Positions 30,915 to 41,555 of a DNA stretch of 64,000 nucleotides are shown one piece after another. The notes below the pieces were generated by a model. The model worked only from the letters and a program-made list of their open reading frames with translations. It was not told the origin of the DNA and searched no databases. Each line of letters opens with the position of its first letter. Within the stretch, counting starts at the first letter, position 1. A program made the position numbers and the translations under genes. The DNA lies in NCBI RefSeq assembly GCF_011762225.1, contig NZ_JAASQI010000009.1:1-64000 (forward strand). The letters run 5' to 3'. This stretch comes from Pseudochelatococcus lubricantis (GTDB lineage Bacteria > Pseudomonadota > Alphaproteobacteria > Rhizobiales > Beijerinckiaceae).

Positions 30915-32594
30915 TCACGGCTTCCCTTTCCGGGGCAGCAGGCCGTCCAGGGCGCCGCACAGGGCCGCGAGCGCCGTGTAGACCGCGACGCCTGCGAGGC
31001 AGAGCGCCGCGAGGGTGCCGGCGCGCAGGGCCGTGGGCCCGTGCTCCGCAAGCCACGGCGCGGCAAGCCGGTCGAGCCCCGCGACGGCAAGCCCCATGAC
31101 GGCCGCCGCCAGCGCCAGCCCGGCGGCGCGCAAGGTCAGCGGCCGCCCCCACAGGACATCCCGCCGCGCGGCGATGGCGAGCGCCAGCGCCTGCGTCCAC
31201 AGGCCGATGCTCGTCGACAGGCCGAGGCCGGCCGGGAAGCCGAGCGCCCCCGTCAGGCCGGCCATCGGTTGCGCCGCCGCGAGCGTGACGGCGACCCCGG
31301 CCAGCCCCGCAAGGAGCGGCGGCGCAAGCTGCCGGCGCGCGAAGAACGGCTGGATCAGCACTTTGCTCGCCGCGGCGGCCGGCAGCCCGAGAGCCAGCGT
31401 CACCAGCAGCGCGCTCGTCTGCGCGCCGTCCGCCGCCGTGAAGGCGCCACGCTCGAAGAGGATGGCGGTGATGGTGGGGCCGAGCGCAGCGAGGCCCGCC
31501 GCCGCCGGCAGCGCCAGCGCGAGCGCACCGACGAGGAAGCCGGTCACGGACGCCGCGATGTCCGGTGGCCCGCCTTTCCCGGCCACGAACTCCGGCAGCA
31601 GCACCACACCCGCCGCCACGCCGATGAAGGAGAGCGGCAACTGGAAGACGCGGTCGGCGTAGTAGAGCCACGATACGGCGGAGGGCTCGGCGGAGGCGAT
31701 CGCGGTCGCCGTGAGCAGGATGACCTGCGTCATCGCGCTCGCCACGAGCGCCGGCAACGCGAAACGCAGCAGGCGGCCGACGGCGCCATCGGCTGCACGG
31801 TCCGCGATGACGGGCGGGGAGAGGGGGGGGCGTCCCGCCGCATCGCAACGGGAAACGGGCATCGTTTTGCGGATGAATTTGATACATGAACAAAAAAACG
31901 GGGCAAAACGACAATTCAGGCTCAAAGCATTCTGCCCCGGCATCCGCGCCACGGCGACGGCGACGATGGCAAGGTGCAGCAGGCCGGAAAGGCTGATGGC
32001 CACGGCAAGCCACGCGCCGGCACGCGGATCGCCGGCGGCGCCGTTTTCCGCCAGCAGCAGCGCGCCGATCAACAGCGCGTTGACCAGCGCCGGCGCGACA
32101 GCAGCAGCGGCGAAATATCGGTGAGCATTGAGCAGGGCGGCGAGCAGCGACGCGAGGCCGGTGAAGGCGACGAAGGGCAGCGCGAGGCGCGTGTAGAGCG
32201 CCGCGAGGGCGAGTTTGTCGCCTTCTTCTGCGAACCCGGCCGCGAACAGGAGCACCAGCGGCCCGGCCGCGAGTTCCGCGAGCGCCGTCAGCGCAAGCAG
32301 CAGCACGGCCGCACCGCCGATGGCGCGGCCGGCGAATGCCCGTGCCGCTGCCGGCCCTCCTTCGGCGAGGACCGCGCCGTAGAGCGGCACGAAACCGGCG
32401 TTGATGCCGCCTTCGCCGAGCACACGCCGCACCACATTCGGAATACGAAAGGCGATCAGGAAGGCGTCGGCGACTGCACCCGCGCCCAGCACCTGCGCGA
32501 TCAGCACATCGCGGGCGAAGCCGAGCACGCGCGAGGCTGCCGAGGCGGCGCCGACGGCCGCGCCGGCGCGCGCGAGTGAGCGGCCTGCGGACAT
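30915..32594 (-). CDS. murJ: Lipid II flippase MurJ, with an in-frame insert
   Basis: MurJ carries lipid II across the inner membrane. The N-terminus has the conserved ASRVLGFARDVLIAQVLG and VADAFLIAFRIPNVVRRVLGEGGINAGFVPLY, with about 14 membrane helices in all. The protein is 559 residues, some 30-40 longer than usual. The surplus sits at about residues 216-250, a loop between two helices, and contains an odd Cys- and Phe-rich stretch encoded by AT-rich DNA with nested inverted repeats. The frame stays open, so the gene is probably still functional. It follows the glutamine amidotransferase gene by 13 bases. Confidence 0.92.
   Translation of the reverse strand: MSAGRSLARAGAAVGAASAASRVLGFARDVLIAQVLGAGAVADAFLIAFRIPNVVRRVLGEGGINAGFVPLYGAVLAEGGPAAARAFAGRAIGGAAVLLLALTALAELAAGPLVLLFAAGFAEEGDKLALAALYTRLALPFVAFTGLASLLAALLNAHRYFAAAAVAPALVNALLIGALLLAENGAAGDPRAGAWLAVAISLSGLLHLAIVAVAVARMPGQNALSLNCRFAPFFCSCIKFIRKTMPVSRCDAAGRPPLSPPVIADRAADGAVGRLLRFALPALVASAMTQVILLTATAIASAEPSAVSWLYYADRVFQLPLSFIGVAAGVVLLPEFVAGKGGPPDIAASVTGFLVGALALALPAAAGLAALGPTITAILFERGAFTAADGAQTSALLVTLALGLPAAAASKVLIQPFFARRQLAPPLLAGLAGVAVTLAAAQPMAGLTGALGFPAGLGLSTSIGLWTQALALAIAARRDVLWGRPLTLRAAGLALAAAVMGLAVAGLDRLAAPWLAEHGPTALRAGTLAALCLAGVAVYTALAALCGALDGLLPRKGKP
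31869..31947. repeat. AT-rich nested palindromic insert inside murJ
   Basis: GCGGATG (31869-31875) pairs with CATCCGC (31941-31947) and, inside it, CGGGGCA (31899-31905) pairs with TGCCCCG (31933-31939). The DNA between is rich in A and T, including a run of seven A, in sharp contrast to the rest of murJ. The length keeps the reading frame. This looks like a small palindromic mobile or repeat element that has inserted in frame, in the style of Rickettsia palindromic elements; that origin is inference. Confidence 0.6.
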
Positions 32595-32607
32595 GCGAAA
32601 TCCGGCT

Positions 32608-33408
32608 TCAGGCGGCGACGGGCCAGGAGTGCCCGTCGATGACGAGCGGCTCCGTGACGGCGCCGAGGCCGCGCCGGACGGTGGTGACGGAGTTGTTCGC
32701 GATCATCGACCAAGCATCGCGCAAGGTGTCGAGCGGCTCCGACGCTATGATGGTGGCGCCCGGCCGTTCCCGCAGATAAAGCCCCGGCGAGTGCCCGTCG
32801 CAGGAGGTGCGGAAGGCCCAGACCGTCTGGCCGTCGGTCAGGATGGCCGTGAAGCGCACGGCCTCCGCGATGCCGGCCTCAAGCATCAGCCGTTTGGTCT
32901 GGTGCATCACCCAGCCCACGGCCGCCCCCGGCATCGCGCCAAGTTCCATCCGCGCCAGCACGAGCAGGAACAGCAGCTCGGAGTCGGTGGTGCCGGCCCG
33001 CTGGTCGAACAACTCGTCGGGCAGCAGCGCCTCCAGCTTGCGGCGCACCTTGCGGTAGCTGCCGATCTGCCCGTTATGCATGAAGGCGTAGCGGCCGCAG
33101 ACGAAGGGGTGGCAGTTGGCGCGGGTAGTGGCGGTGTTGGTGGCGGCGCGCACGTGAGCGAAGAACAGGGGTGAACGCACCTGCCCGCAGAGCGAGCGCA
33201 GATTCTCGTCCGACCACGCCGGCCGCAGATCCCGGAACAGGCCGGGCTCCTCCCGGTCGCCGTACCACGCAAGGCCGAAGCCGTCGCCGTTGGTGGCCGT
33301 CTTCCCCTCGCAGGCATGCAACGACTGGCGCACAAGCGAGTTGTTCGGTGCGCAGACCAAGGCATCCATAAAAGTAGGGTCACCTGAATAGGCGAGAAGA
33401 CGGCACAT
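32608..33408 (-). CDS. Class II glutamine amidotransferase
   Basis: The protein starts MCRLLAYSGDP, so Cys2 becomes the N-terminal nucleophile after Met removal, as in Ntn-type amidotransferases. NGDGFGLAWYGD, FFAHVRAATNTATTRANCHPF and FMHNGQIGSY are the glutamine-binding and oxyanion motifs of the YafJ/EgtC-like group. It hydrolyses glutamine or a gamma-glutamyl compound; the acceptor is unknown. No ergothioneine genes are near. It is followed closely by murJ and divergent from the ABC importer. Confidence 0.88.
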   Translation of the reverse strand: MCRLLAYSGDPTFMDALVCAPNNSLVRQSLHACEGKTATNGDGFGLAWYGDREEPGLFRDLRPAWSDENLRSLCGQVRSPLFFAHVRAATNTATTRANCHPFVCGRYAFMHNGQIGSYRKVRRKLEALLPDELFDQRAGTTDSELLFLLVLARMELGAMPGAAVGWVMHQTKRLMLEAGIAEAVRFTAILTDGQTVWAFRTSCDGHSPGLYLRERPGATIIASEPLDTLRDAWSMIANNSVTTVRRGLGAVTEPLVIDGHSWPVAA

Positions 33409-33710
33409 AGTTTCCCTATAATGTTAGCCGAATGGTCACAGCGCAAGCGCGATTTTACAAGCCCTTCATCGACATGGCGGATATGCACCGACGAAATTCG
33501 TATGACGCGCGATTGTGGCGTTGTCCGGGCGCCGCGGGGCTACCGGGAGATTGTCGCAAATCTGTTACATCAACACCTTAGACGGTTGAAAGGCGAAGCT
33601 GGGCTGCGGGGACGATGTCGCTCGCCCGCCAGCGAGATGATTCGCCGTCCCCGCCCGGCTTCGGCAGTCCGGGACTGTCCGTTCCCAGACGACCGCCCGG
33701 ACCCCCGCCG
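33409..33710. other. Divergent intergenic region, no gene seen
   Basis: The 300 bases between the amidotransferase gene and the ABC transporter should hold both promoters. The part next to 33409 is AT-richer. I saw no clear Fur, Irr or RirA box. An in-frame upstream ATG at 33615 would extend the ATPase by 32 low-complexity, Pro-rich residues. Confidence 0.45.
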
Positions 33711-34853
33711 ATGAGCCAGACCGCTATCCGTGCCCGCAACACTGCCGCCGATCCGCTTCCCGCCGCGAGCGCGGTGGAGGTGAAAGGGCTTGCGCTGACC
33801 TATGGGCAGAACGCGATCCTGCGGCAGATCGATCTTGCGCTGCCGCCCGGCCACATCCAGGCGCTGCTGGGGCCTTCCGGCTGCGGCAAGACCACGCTGC
33901 TGCGCATTGTCGCCGGGCTGCTGGAGCCGACACAGGGGACCGTCCGCATCCAGGGCGCGGTCGTCGCGGATGCCGCGACAGGCCTCTTCGTGCCGCCGGA
34001 GCGGCGCGGGCTCGGCATGGTTTTTCAGGATTATGCGCTGTGGCCGCATCTGACGATCGGCGGCAATGTCGCGTTTCCGCTGGAAATGCGCGGTATCCCG
34101 GCGCATGAGCGCCGCGCGCGGGTGGCGAAGGCGCTGGCGCTTGTTGGCCTTGCCGGTTTCGAGGCGCGCAGTCCGGCCTCGCTGTCCGGCGGGCAGCAGC
34201 AGCGGGTCGCCATCGCCCGTGCCATCGTCGCCGAGCCGCAGCTCGTGCTGTTCGACGAGCCGCTGTCGAACCTCGACAAGGAATTGCGCGACCAGCTCTC
34301 GATGGAGCTTGCCGCGCTGGTGCGCGATCTGGGCCTCACCGCTCTTTATGTGACGCATGATCAGGGCGAGGCGTTCGCCATGGCCGATTCCGTCGCCATC
34401 ATGCGCGGCGGGCGCATCGTGCAGAACGCTGCGCCGGAGGACCTCGTCGCCGCGCCGGCCGATGCCGGTGTGGCGGAATTCCTCAACCTTGGCCCCGTCT
34501 TCAAGGCCGTGCGGCGGGAGGGGCGCTGGCGGCTTGCCGATGCCGACCTCGCGCTCGATCCGCCGTCTGCTGACATCGCGGGCGAGGAGGCGGGCGTGCT
34601 GCTGGCGCGCCGTGCCCTCGCGCTCGCCGCGCCGGGCGCGGGCGTCTGTGAGGGACGGGTGGTGCAGGCCGTGTTTCGCGGCGACCACTATCTTGTCACC
34701 GTGCAGCTCGCTCCTCCGCCACAGGCGGATGCGCCGGCGCCGGTAGAGCTTGCCATCGTCAGCGAGCAGCGGGTGCGCGCGGGCGAGCGGGTGGGTGTCA
34801 ACATCCTGCCGGAACGGCTGCGCTGGTTCGCCGGCGCTGCCGTTCCGCATTGA
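33711..34853 (+). CDS. ABC transporter ATP-binding protein, Fe(III)/AfuC-FbpC type
   Basis: The ATPase (380 aa) has Walker A GPSGCGKTT, Q-loop FQDYALWPHLT, signature LSGGQQQR, Walker B VLFDEP and switch His in YVTHDQGEA. A C-terminal regulatory TOBE-like domain follows residue 250. It energises the importer with the binding protein and permease genes just downstream. The start at 33711 is provisional since neither it nor ATG 33615 has a strong ribosome site. Confidence 0.92.
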   Translation: MSQTAIRARNTAADPLPAASAVEVKGLALTYGQNAILRQIDLALPPGHIQALLGPSGCGKTTLLRIVAGLLEPTQGTVRIQGAVVADAATGLFVPPERRGLGMVFQDYALWPHLTIGGNVAFPLEMRGIPAHERRARVAKALALVGLAGFEARSPASLSGGQQQRVAIARAIVAEPQLVLFDEPLSNLDKELRDQLSMELAALVRDLGLTALYVTHDQGEAFAMADSVAIMRGGRIVQNAAPEDLVAAPADAGVAEFLNLGPVFKAVRREGRWRLADADLALDPPSADIAGEEAGVLLARRALALAAPGAGVCEGRVVQAVFRGDHYLVTVQLAPPPQADAPAPVELAIVSEQRVRAGERVGVNILPERLRWFAGAAVPH

Positions 34854-34892
34854 GTTTTCATCAGGGTCGTCGAAACAGTCCAGGGAACCATC

Positions 34893-35849
34893 ATGATCAA
34901 GTCTCTCCAGTTCGCGGCCGTCGTTGCCGTGGGTCTCGTCACCGCCACCGGCGCGCGCGCCGATATCACCGTCTATTCCGCGGGTCCCGCTGGCCTCATC
35001 AACGGGCTCGCCAAGGGCTTCACGGAAAAGACCGGCATCAAGGCCGAAGTGTTTCAGGGCACCACCGGGCAGGTGATGGCCCGCATCGAGGCCGAGGCCG
35101 CCAATCCGAAGGTCGATGTGCTGATCTCCGCCTCGTGGGATACGGCGACCGATTTCGCCAAGCGCGGCTGGCTCGTGCCCTACACCAGCCCGAACGCCGC
35201 CAACGTGCCGGATTTCCTCAAGTCCGAAACCGCGGTCGCGCAGGGCGTCTCGGCGCTCGCCATCGCCTGGAATCCCAAGAGCGGCACGCCGAAGCCCGCC
35301 GAATGGGCCGACCTGACGAAGCCCGAGTTCAAGGACAAGGTGACGCTGCCGGATCCCGCCCAGTCGGGCGCCTCGTTCGAACTCGTGGCCGCGCTGCGCG
35401 GCACGGCGGGCAACTGGAAGCTGTTCGAAGGCCTCGCCGCCAACGGCGCGGTGGTGGCTGGCGCCAACGCCGCCGCCCTGAACCCGGTGCTGCAGGGCGC
35501 CAAGGCCGCCGTGTTCGGCGCGGTCGACTACATCTCGCTCGCCGGCCAGCAGAAGGGCGAATCGATCGAGGTGATCTTCCCCGCCTCCGGCACCGTGATC
35601 GCGCCGCGCCCGGTCGTGATCCTCAACTGGTCGAAGCAGCAGGACGAGGCGAAGAAGTTCGTCGACTACATGCTCTCCGACGACGGCCAGGCGCTCGTCG
35701 CCAAGGCGTTCCTGATCCCCGCCCGCAGCGACGTCAAGGCCGACCGTCCGGTGATCAAGGACCTCAAGCTTCTTGAGATCGACACCGACGCCGTCTATGC
35801 GAAGCGGGCCGATATCCTGAAGGAATTCGGCGCCATCTTCGCGAAGTAA
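34893..35849 (+). CDS. ABC transporter substrate-binding protein, Fe(III)-type
   Basis: A signal peptide (about 23 residues, ending in GARA) leads to DITVYSAGPAGLINGLAKGFTEKTGIKAEVFQGTTGQVMARIEAEAANPKVDVLIS, the start of COG1840 (AfuA/FbpA-like) periplasmic receptors. Length is 318 aa. Members bind Fe3+, thiamine, phosphonates or organic acids; the iron assignment rests on resemblance only. It lies 40 bases after the ATPase and before the permease. Confidence 0.9.
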   Translation: MIKSLQFAAVVAVGLVTATGARADITVYSAGPAGLINGLAKGFTEKTGIKAEVFQGTTGQVMARIEAEAANPKVDVLISASWDTATDFAKRGWLVPYTSPNAANVPDFLKSETAVAQGVSALAIAWNPKSGTPKPAEWADLTKPEFKDKVTLPDPAQSGASFELVAALRGTAGNWKLFEGLAANGAVVAGANAAALNPVLQGAKAAVFGAVDYISLAGQQKGESIEVIFPASGTVIAPRPVVILNWSKQQDEAKKFVDYMLSDDGQALVAKAFLIPARSDVKADRPVIKDLKLLEIDTDAVYAKRADILKEFGAIFAK

Positions 35850-35922
35850 GCCGGCTCAGGCCGGACGGGGGCGCGTTCCGCGCCGGGAGGCGCCCCGTCT
35901 TTTCCTGCTGTTGAGAGAAACC

Positions 35923-37581
35923 ATGCGCAGCCCCGGTCCTGTGGTGTGGGGCGCGGCTTTCGCGCTCGTCGTGCTCGTCCTCATTCCCCTGTCGTTCATC
36001 GTCCTGCAGGCGATCTTCCCGGCGCTCGGGCAGGGGTCGCTCTCCGCGCCATTCACCCGCGTCGCCGACGTGCTGACGGAGCCGGGACTGCTGCGGATGA
36101 CACGCAATACAGCGCTGCTCGGGCTCGGCGTCGTCGCCGGCTCGGCGGTCATCGCGGTGCCGCTCGGCGTGCTGCGGGCGCTGTTCCGGGTGCCGCTGGC
36201 GCCGCTGTGGGACATCCTGCTGCTCGTGCCCTTCATGATCCCGCCCTATATCGCCACGCTCGGCTGGATCATGACGCTGCAGCCCAACGGCTACCTGACG
36301 CAGCTCACCGGCCTCAACGCCGGGCCCTATCTCTTCTCGCTGTGGGGCGTCGTTTTCGTGATGACGCTCGGCGCCTTCCCCGTGGTCTATTTTGCCGTCT
36401 CGCGCACGGTGGAAGCCATCGGCGGCCGTTATGCGGACGTGGGGCGGGTGTTCGGCGCCTCGCCCTTCACCGCCTTCCGGCGCGTGACCCTGCCGCTTGC
36501 GCTCCCCGGGCTCATGGCGAGCCTGCTGCTCGTGTTCGCGATGACCATCGAGGAATACGGCACGCCGGCGGCGCTCGGCCGCCAGTCGGGCTTCGAGGTG
36601 CTGGTGACCGGCATCGACACGCGCGTTTCCGACTGGCCCATCGACCTGCCGGGCGCGGCGATCCTGTCGCTGATCCTCGTGATGATGTCGCTCGGCGCCT
36701 TTCTCGTCCAGCTGCGCATCCTGTCACGCCGTTCCTTCGAGACGGTGGGCGGCAAGCCGCAGGCGTTCCACAAGCGACCGCTCGGCGTCTTCGCCATTCC
36801 GGTGGTCGCGGTCTTCGCGCTGGTGAGCCTGCTCGCGGTGGGCGTGCCGCTTTTCGCGATTTTCGCCACCGCGCTGTCGAAGACCCTGTCGGGCGGGCTG
36901 GCGGCCGACAATATCGGCTTCGGCCATTTCCGCGCCATCGCCGCGGACGAGAACGGGGCGTTCCAGGCGCTGCTCAACAGTCTCGGCCTCGGCGCCGCGA
37001 CGGCGCTGATCACCGGCCTCATCGGCGCCGCGACCTCCTACGCGGTGGTGCGCACGCAGTTTCGCGGCAAGGGCTTTCTCGATGCGCTGACCGTCATCCC
37101 CAACGCCATTCCCGGCATCGTGGTGGCGGTCGGCATCATCCTGGCGTGGAACCAGCCGTGGCTGCCGGTCACGCCCTACAACACGCCGCTCATCCTGCTG
37201 ATGGCCTATTGCTGCATCCTGCTGCCCTATACGGTGCGCTACGCCAACGCGGCCTTCCGGCAGGTGGGCGACAATCTGGAGGCGGCAGCGCGCGTCGCGG
37301 GCGCGACGCCGCTCACGGCCTTCCGGCGCATCCTGCTGCCGCTGGTGCTGCCCAGCCTGATCTCGGCGATGCTGCTAGTGTTCGCGGTGGCGACGCGCGA
37401 ACTCGTGGCCTCGATCCTGCTCGCGCCCGTGGGCATGGCGACGATCTCGATCTTCATCTGGCGCCAGTTCGATCAGGGCTCGGTGGGGCTCGGCATGGCG
37501 ATGAGCGCCGTCACCATCCTGATCACGACCACGATCCCGCTCGCGGTGACGCTCATGTCCGGTCGGCGTGGGCTGATGTAG
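35923..37581 (+). CDS. ABC transporter permease, fused double-domain FbpB type
   Basis: The permease (552 aa) has two BPD-type membrane domains, each with an EAA loop: VEAIGGRYADVGRVFGASPFTAFRRVTLPLALPG and LEAAARVAGATPLTAFRRILLPLVLPS. About 12 membrane helices can be seen. Such fused permeases are typical of Fe(III) importers. ATG 35923 is chosen; an in-frame TTG at 35911 is an alternative. It is the last gene of the three-gene operon, ending near a terminator. Confidence 0.92.
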   Translation: MRSPGPVVWGAAFALVVLVLIPLSFIVLQAIFPALGQGSLSAPFTRVADVLTEPGLLRMTRNTALLGLGVVAGSAVIAVPLGVLRALFRVPLAPLWDILLLVPFMIPPYIATLGWIMTLQPNGYLTQLTGLNAGPYLFSLWGVVFVMTLGAFPVVYFAVSRTVEAIGGRYADVGRVFGASPFTAFRRVTLPLALPGLMASLLLVFAMTIEEYGTPAALGRQSGFEVLVTGIDTRVSDWPIDLPGAAILSLILVMMSLGAFLVQLRILSRRSFETVGGKPQAFHKRPLGVFAIPVVAVFALVSLLAVGVPLFAIFATALSKTLSGGLAADNIGFGHFRAIAADENGAFQALLNSLGLGAATALITGLIGAATSYAVVRTQFRGKGFLDALTVIPNAIPGIVVAVGIILAWNQPWLPVTPYNTPLILLMAYCCILLPYTVRYANAAFRQVGDNLEAAARVAGATPLTAFRRILLPLVLPSLISAMLLVFAVATRELVASILLAPVGMATISIFIWRQFDQGSVGLGMAMSAVTILITTTIPLAVTLMSGRRGLM

Positions 37582-37615
37582 CCGCCGCGACCGTCCGCCT
37601 CACGAACCTGTGCAA

Positions 37616-37650
37616 TAAAAAAACGGCCCCGCGAAAACGGGGCCGTTTCT
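37616..37650. terminator. Bidirectional terminator between the ABC operon and groEL
   Basis: AAACGGCCCCG and CGGGGCCGTTT form an 11-pair stem with a CGAAAA loop. On the minus strand it is followed by a run of eight T, so it is a strong terminator for groEL; on the plus strand TTTCTC follows, weaker but usable for the ABC operon. Confidence 0.93.
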
Positions 37651-37702
37651 CTGTTCCGGCGATGTCCGGCCAGACGGGCTGGCCGGAACCGGGATTGACG
37701 GA

Positions 37703-39364
<1,662 letters not shown>

Positions 39365-39393
39365 TCATCTGATGAGAATACGGTGGAGGGCGA

Positions 39394-39681
39394 TCAGCCG
39401 ATGATTCCGAGGATGTCGGACTCTTTCATGATGAGAAGATCTTCGCCGTCGATCTTCACTTCGGTGCCGGACCACTTGCCGAACAGCACGCGGTCGCCTT
39501 CCTTGACGTCGGGAGTGATGCGCTCGCCGTCCTCGTCACGGGCGCCGAGACCGACGGCGACGATGATGCCTTCCTGCGGCTTTTCCTTGGCGGTGTCGGG
39601 GATGATGATGCCACCCTTGGTCTTTTCCTCGCTGTCGACGCGACGAACGACCACACGGTCATGCAACGGACGGAATGTCAT
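39394..39681 (-). CDS. groES: Co-chaperonin GroES
   Basis: The lid of the GroEL chamber (95 aa). It starts [38 protein letters not shown], with the mobile loop GGIIIPD, and ends in [17 protein letters not shown] 39681 is chosen because it matches the family; an ATG at 39708 adds nine unrelated residues. Confidence 0.98.
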   Translation of the reverse strand: MTFRPLHDRVVVRRVDSEEKTKGGIIIPDTAKEKPQEGIIVAVGLGARDEDGERITPDVKEGDRVLFGKWSGTEVKIDGEDLLIMKESDILGIIG

Positions 39682-39744
39682 GGAATCCGCTTCCTCTTTC
39701 AAGCACACGCGATTGACGCGGTATGGTGGATGTTGAAAGGCGCG

Positions 39745-39771
39745 TTAGCACTCTACCAAGGTGAGTGCTAA
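39745..39771. promoter_or_regulatory. CIRCE element (HrcA operator)
   Basis: TTAGCACTC - nine bases - GAGTGCTAA is an exact CIRCE inverted repeat. It lies 64 bases before groES, just after the predicted transcription start, so HrcA should block groESL transcription until heat stress. No hrcA gene is in the window. Confidence 0.97.
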
Positions 39772-39783
39772 CAGCTGTTGCGG

Positions 39784-39812
39784 AAGGTAGTAGCGCCTCG
39801 GCATCATGTCAA
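39784..39812 (-). promoter_or_regulatory. groESL promoter
   Basis: On the minus strand TTGACA (39807-39812) and TACCTT (39784-39789) are 17 bases apart, a good housekeeping-type promoter. The expected start is next to the CIRCE element. Confidence 0.8.
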
Positions 39813-39892
39813 GGGAAACGGCGACGGGAAGAGGTGCGGTTTTTTCGGCCGGTTGCGGCGAGCATGATTCGCCGCGCGCCGGCAGTGCGTGA

Positions 39893-40456
39893 TCAGAGGG
39901 AGCGGTCGGCGCGGAGGGTGCCCGCGGAGCCCTGCAGCAGGAGCTGACCCTTGACGACGTCCCACTTCTGGGACATCCGCAGCGCCAGCATGAAGGCGCG
40001 CTCGGCGGCGTCGATCTGCGCGCCGCAGCTCTTGCGCGTCATGGCGAAGGGGCTCACCGCGAAGCCCTGGCCGCGCAGCGGATAGGCCGTTGCGGAGAAG
40101 GTGTTGCAGCCGCCGAAGCCGCGTAGCTGGAACTGGTTGTCGAGCGTGAAATAGGGGCGGCTGCCGTCGATGGCGTAGGTCTTGTTGTTGAGGCTGACCG
40201 CAGCCCAGGACGAACCGACGGGGAACTGCTTTTCCCGCTGCTGCGGCACCATGGATTGCCCGCTGCCCGGCTGGTCGCCGCGCATCATGCCCGGATCGCT
40301 GTTGATCTGCGCCTGCGCCGGGGTCGCCCCGGAAAGCGCCGCCGCGACGACGATGGCGAAAAGGGCCCCTGCGCCGTATCCCGCCGCGGCACGCGACCTT
40401 TCGCGGACGGGCAGGGGGGCGGTGTGCGAAAAGCGGGCTGGCTTCATGGACTTCAT
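39893..40456 (-). CDS. META domain (HslJ-like) exported protein
   Basis: An N-terminal signal peptide of about 45 residues ends near TPAQAQ. The mature part has a META/HslJ domain: GSSWAAVSLNNKTYAIDG, LRGFGGCNTFSATAYPLRG, FAMTRKSCGAQIDAAERAFMLALR and a C-terminal LLLQGSAGTL strand. Such domains occur in envelope lipoproteins linked to motility, drug and heat stress; the function is unclear. ATG 40456 or 40447 may start it. It lies upstream of, and facing away from, no close partner; groES is on the same strand but under its own promoter. Confidence 0.82.
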   Translation of the reverse strand: MKSMKPARFSHTAPLPVRERSRAAAGYGAGALFAIVVAAALSGATPAQAQINSDPGMMRGDQPGSGQSMVPQQREKQFPVGSSWAAVSLNNKTYAIDGSRPYFTLDNQFQLRGFGGCNTFSATAYPLRGQGFAVSPFAMTRKSCGAQIDAAERAFMLALRMSQKWDVVKGQLLLQGSAGTLRADRSL

Positions 40457-40571
40457 CGATTCCGAAAGCTTCGCGGTCGTAGACCGGCATGACAGGAACA
40501 ACGCGCCGCAGACCATAACTGTCAGCTGCGTGAGAGGCAACCTCGAAGGCGGACGGCGGTGCAGCCGGCCC

Positions 40572-41555
40572 TCAGGCGACACCCGCGCCAATTCGCGCCA
40601 GCAGCCGTTCGATCAACGGGTTCGTGCGCCGCAGGACCCAGTCGACGGAACGTACGGTGACCGGATCCGCGCCCGCATGGACGAGAAAGTCCGCCAGCGC
40701 GAAAACCTGTGCGCCGGGACAATGCAGCGTCACACGCCCCTGCGTGTCGGGCAGGCCGAGCGGCAGGGTGGCGTGGAAGCGCTCCGTCAGGTCGCCGGGC
40801 AGCAGGACGCCTTCCGGCAGCACGGCCGTCAGCTCGCGCGTGTTGCGCGCCTCTTCCTCGGCCGCGATGCGGGTGAGGATGGTGCGCGCAGCCCGCCGCG
40901 CCACGCCGGACCACGGCGCCGAGACGGAGGCGACGAGGTTGGCCTGCGAGCGCAGGATCACACCGTCGTCGACGATCTTGAGCGCGTTGGCGGCGAGCGT
41001 CGCGCCGGTGGTCGTGATGTCGACGATGATCTCCGCCGTGCCCGCCGCCGGCGCGCCTTCGGTGGCGCCGAGGCTTTCCACGATGCGGTAATCGCCGACA
41101 CCATGATAGGCGAAGAAGCGGCGCGTCAGGTTGATGTATTTCGTCGCGACGCGCAGCCGCCGCCCGTGGCGCTGGCGGATGTCGGCGGCGACGTCGTCGA
41201 GGTCGGCCATGGTGCGCACGTCGATCCACGCCTTCGGCGCGGCGACCACCACATCCGCAAAGCCGAAACCGAGCGGTGTGACGAACTCGACCACGGCGTC
41301 GGCGTCGGCGAGCTGCTCGCGCAGGAGATCCTCGCCGGTGATGCCGAGATGCGCCGCGCCGGTGGCCAGCTGGCCGACGATGTCGGATGCGGAGAGGAAC
41401 GCCACCTCGACGTCCGGTACGCCCTTGATCGTGCCGCGATAGTCGCGCTCGCCGCCGGGCCGCACCAGCGGAAGGCCGGCGCGGGCGAAGAAGGCGAAGG
41501 CGTTCTCCTGCAGGCGTCCCTTGGAGGGAACGGCGATGATCAGCGGCGCGCTCAT
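40572..41555 (-). CDS. hisG: ATP phosphoribosyltransferase catalytic subunit
   Basis: HisG makes phosphoribosyl-ATP, the first step of histidine synthesis. It starts [27 protein letters not shown] and contains [50 protein letters not shown] (PRPP site ending). At 327 residues it is longer than the roughly 230-residue short form that normally needs HisZ, although hisZ is directly upstream. The start overlaps the hisZ stop at ATGA. Confidence 0.95.
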   Translation of the reverse strand: MSAPLIIAVPSKGRLQENAFAFFARAGLPLVRPGGERDYRGTIKGVPDVEVAFLSASDIVGQLATGAAHLGITGEDLLREQLADADAVVEFVTPLGFGFADVVVAAPKAWIDVRTMADLDDVAADIRQRHGRRLRVATKYINLTRRFFAYHGVGDYRIVESLGATEGAPAAGTAEIIVDITTTGATLAANALKIVDDGVILRSQANLVASVSAPWSGVARRAARTILTRIAAEEEARNTRELTAVLPEGVLLPGDLTERFHATLPLGLPDTQGRVTLHCPGAQVFALADFLVHAGADPVTVRSVDWVLRRTNPLIERLLARIGAGVA

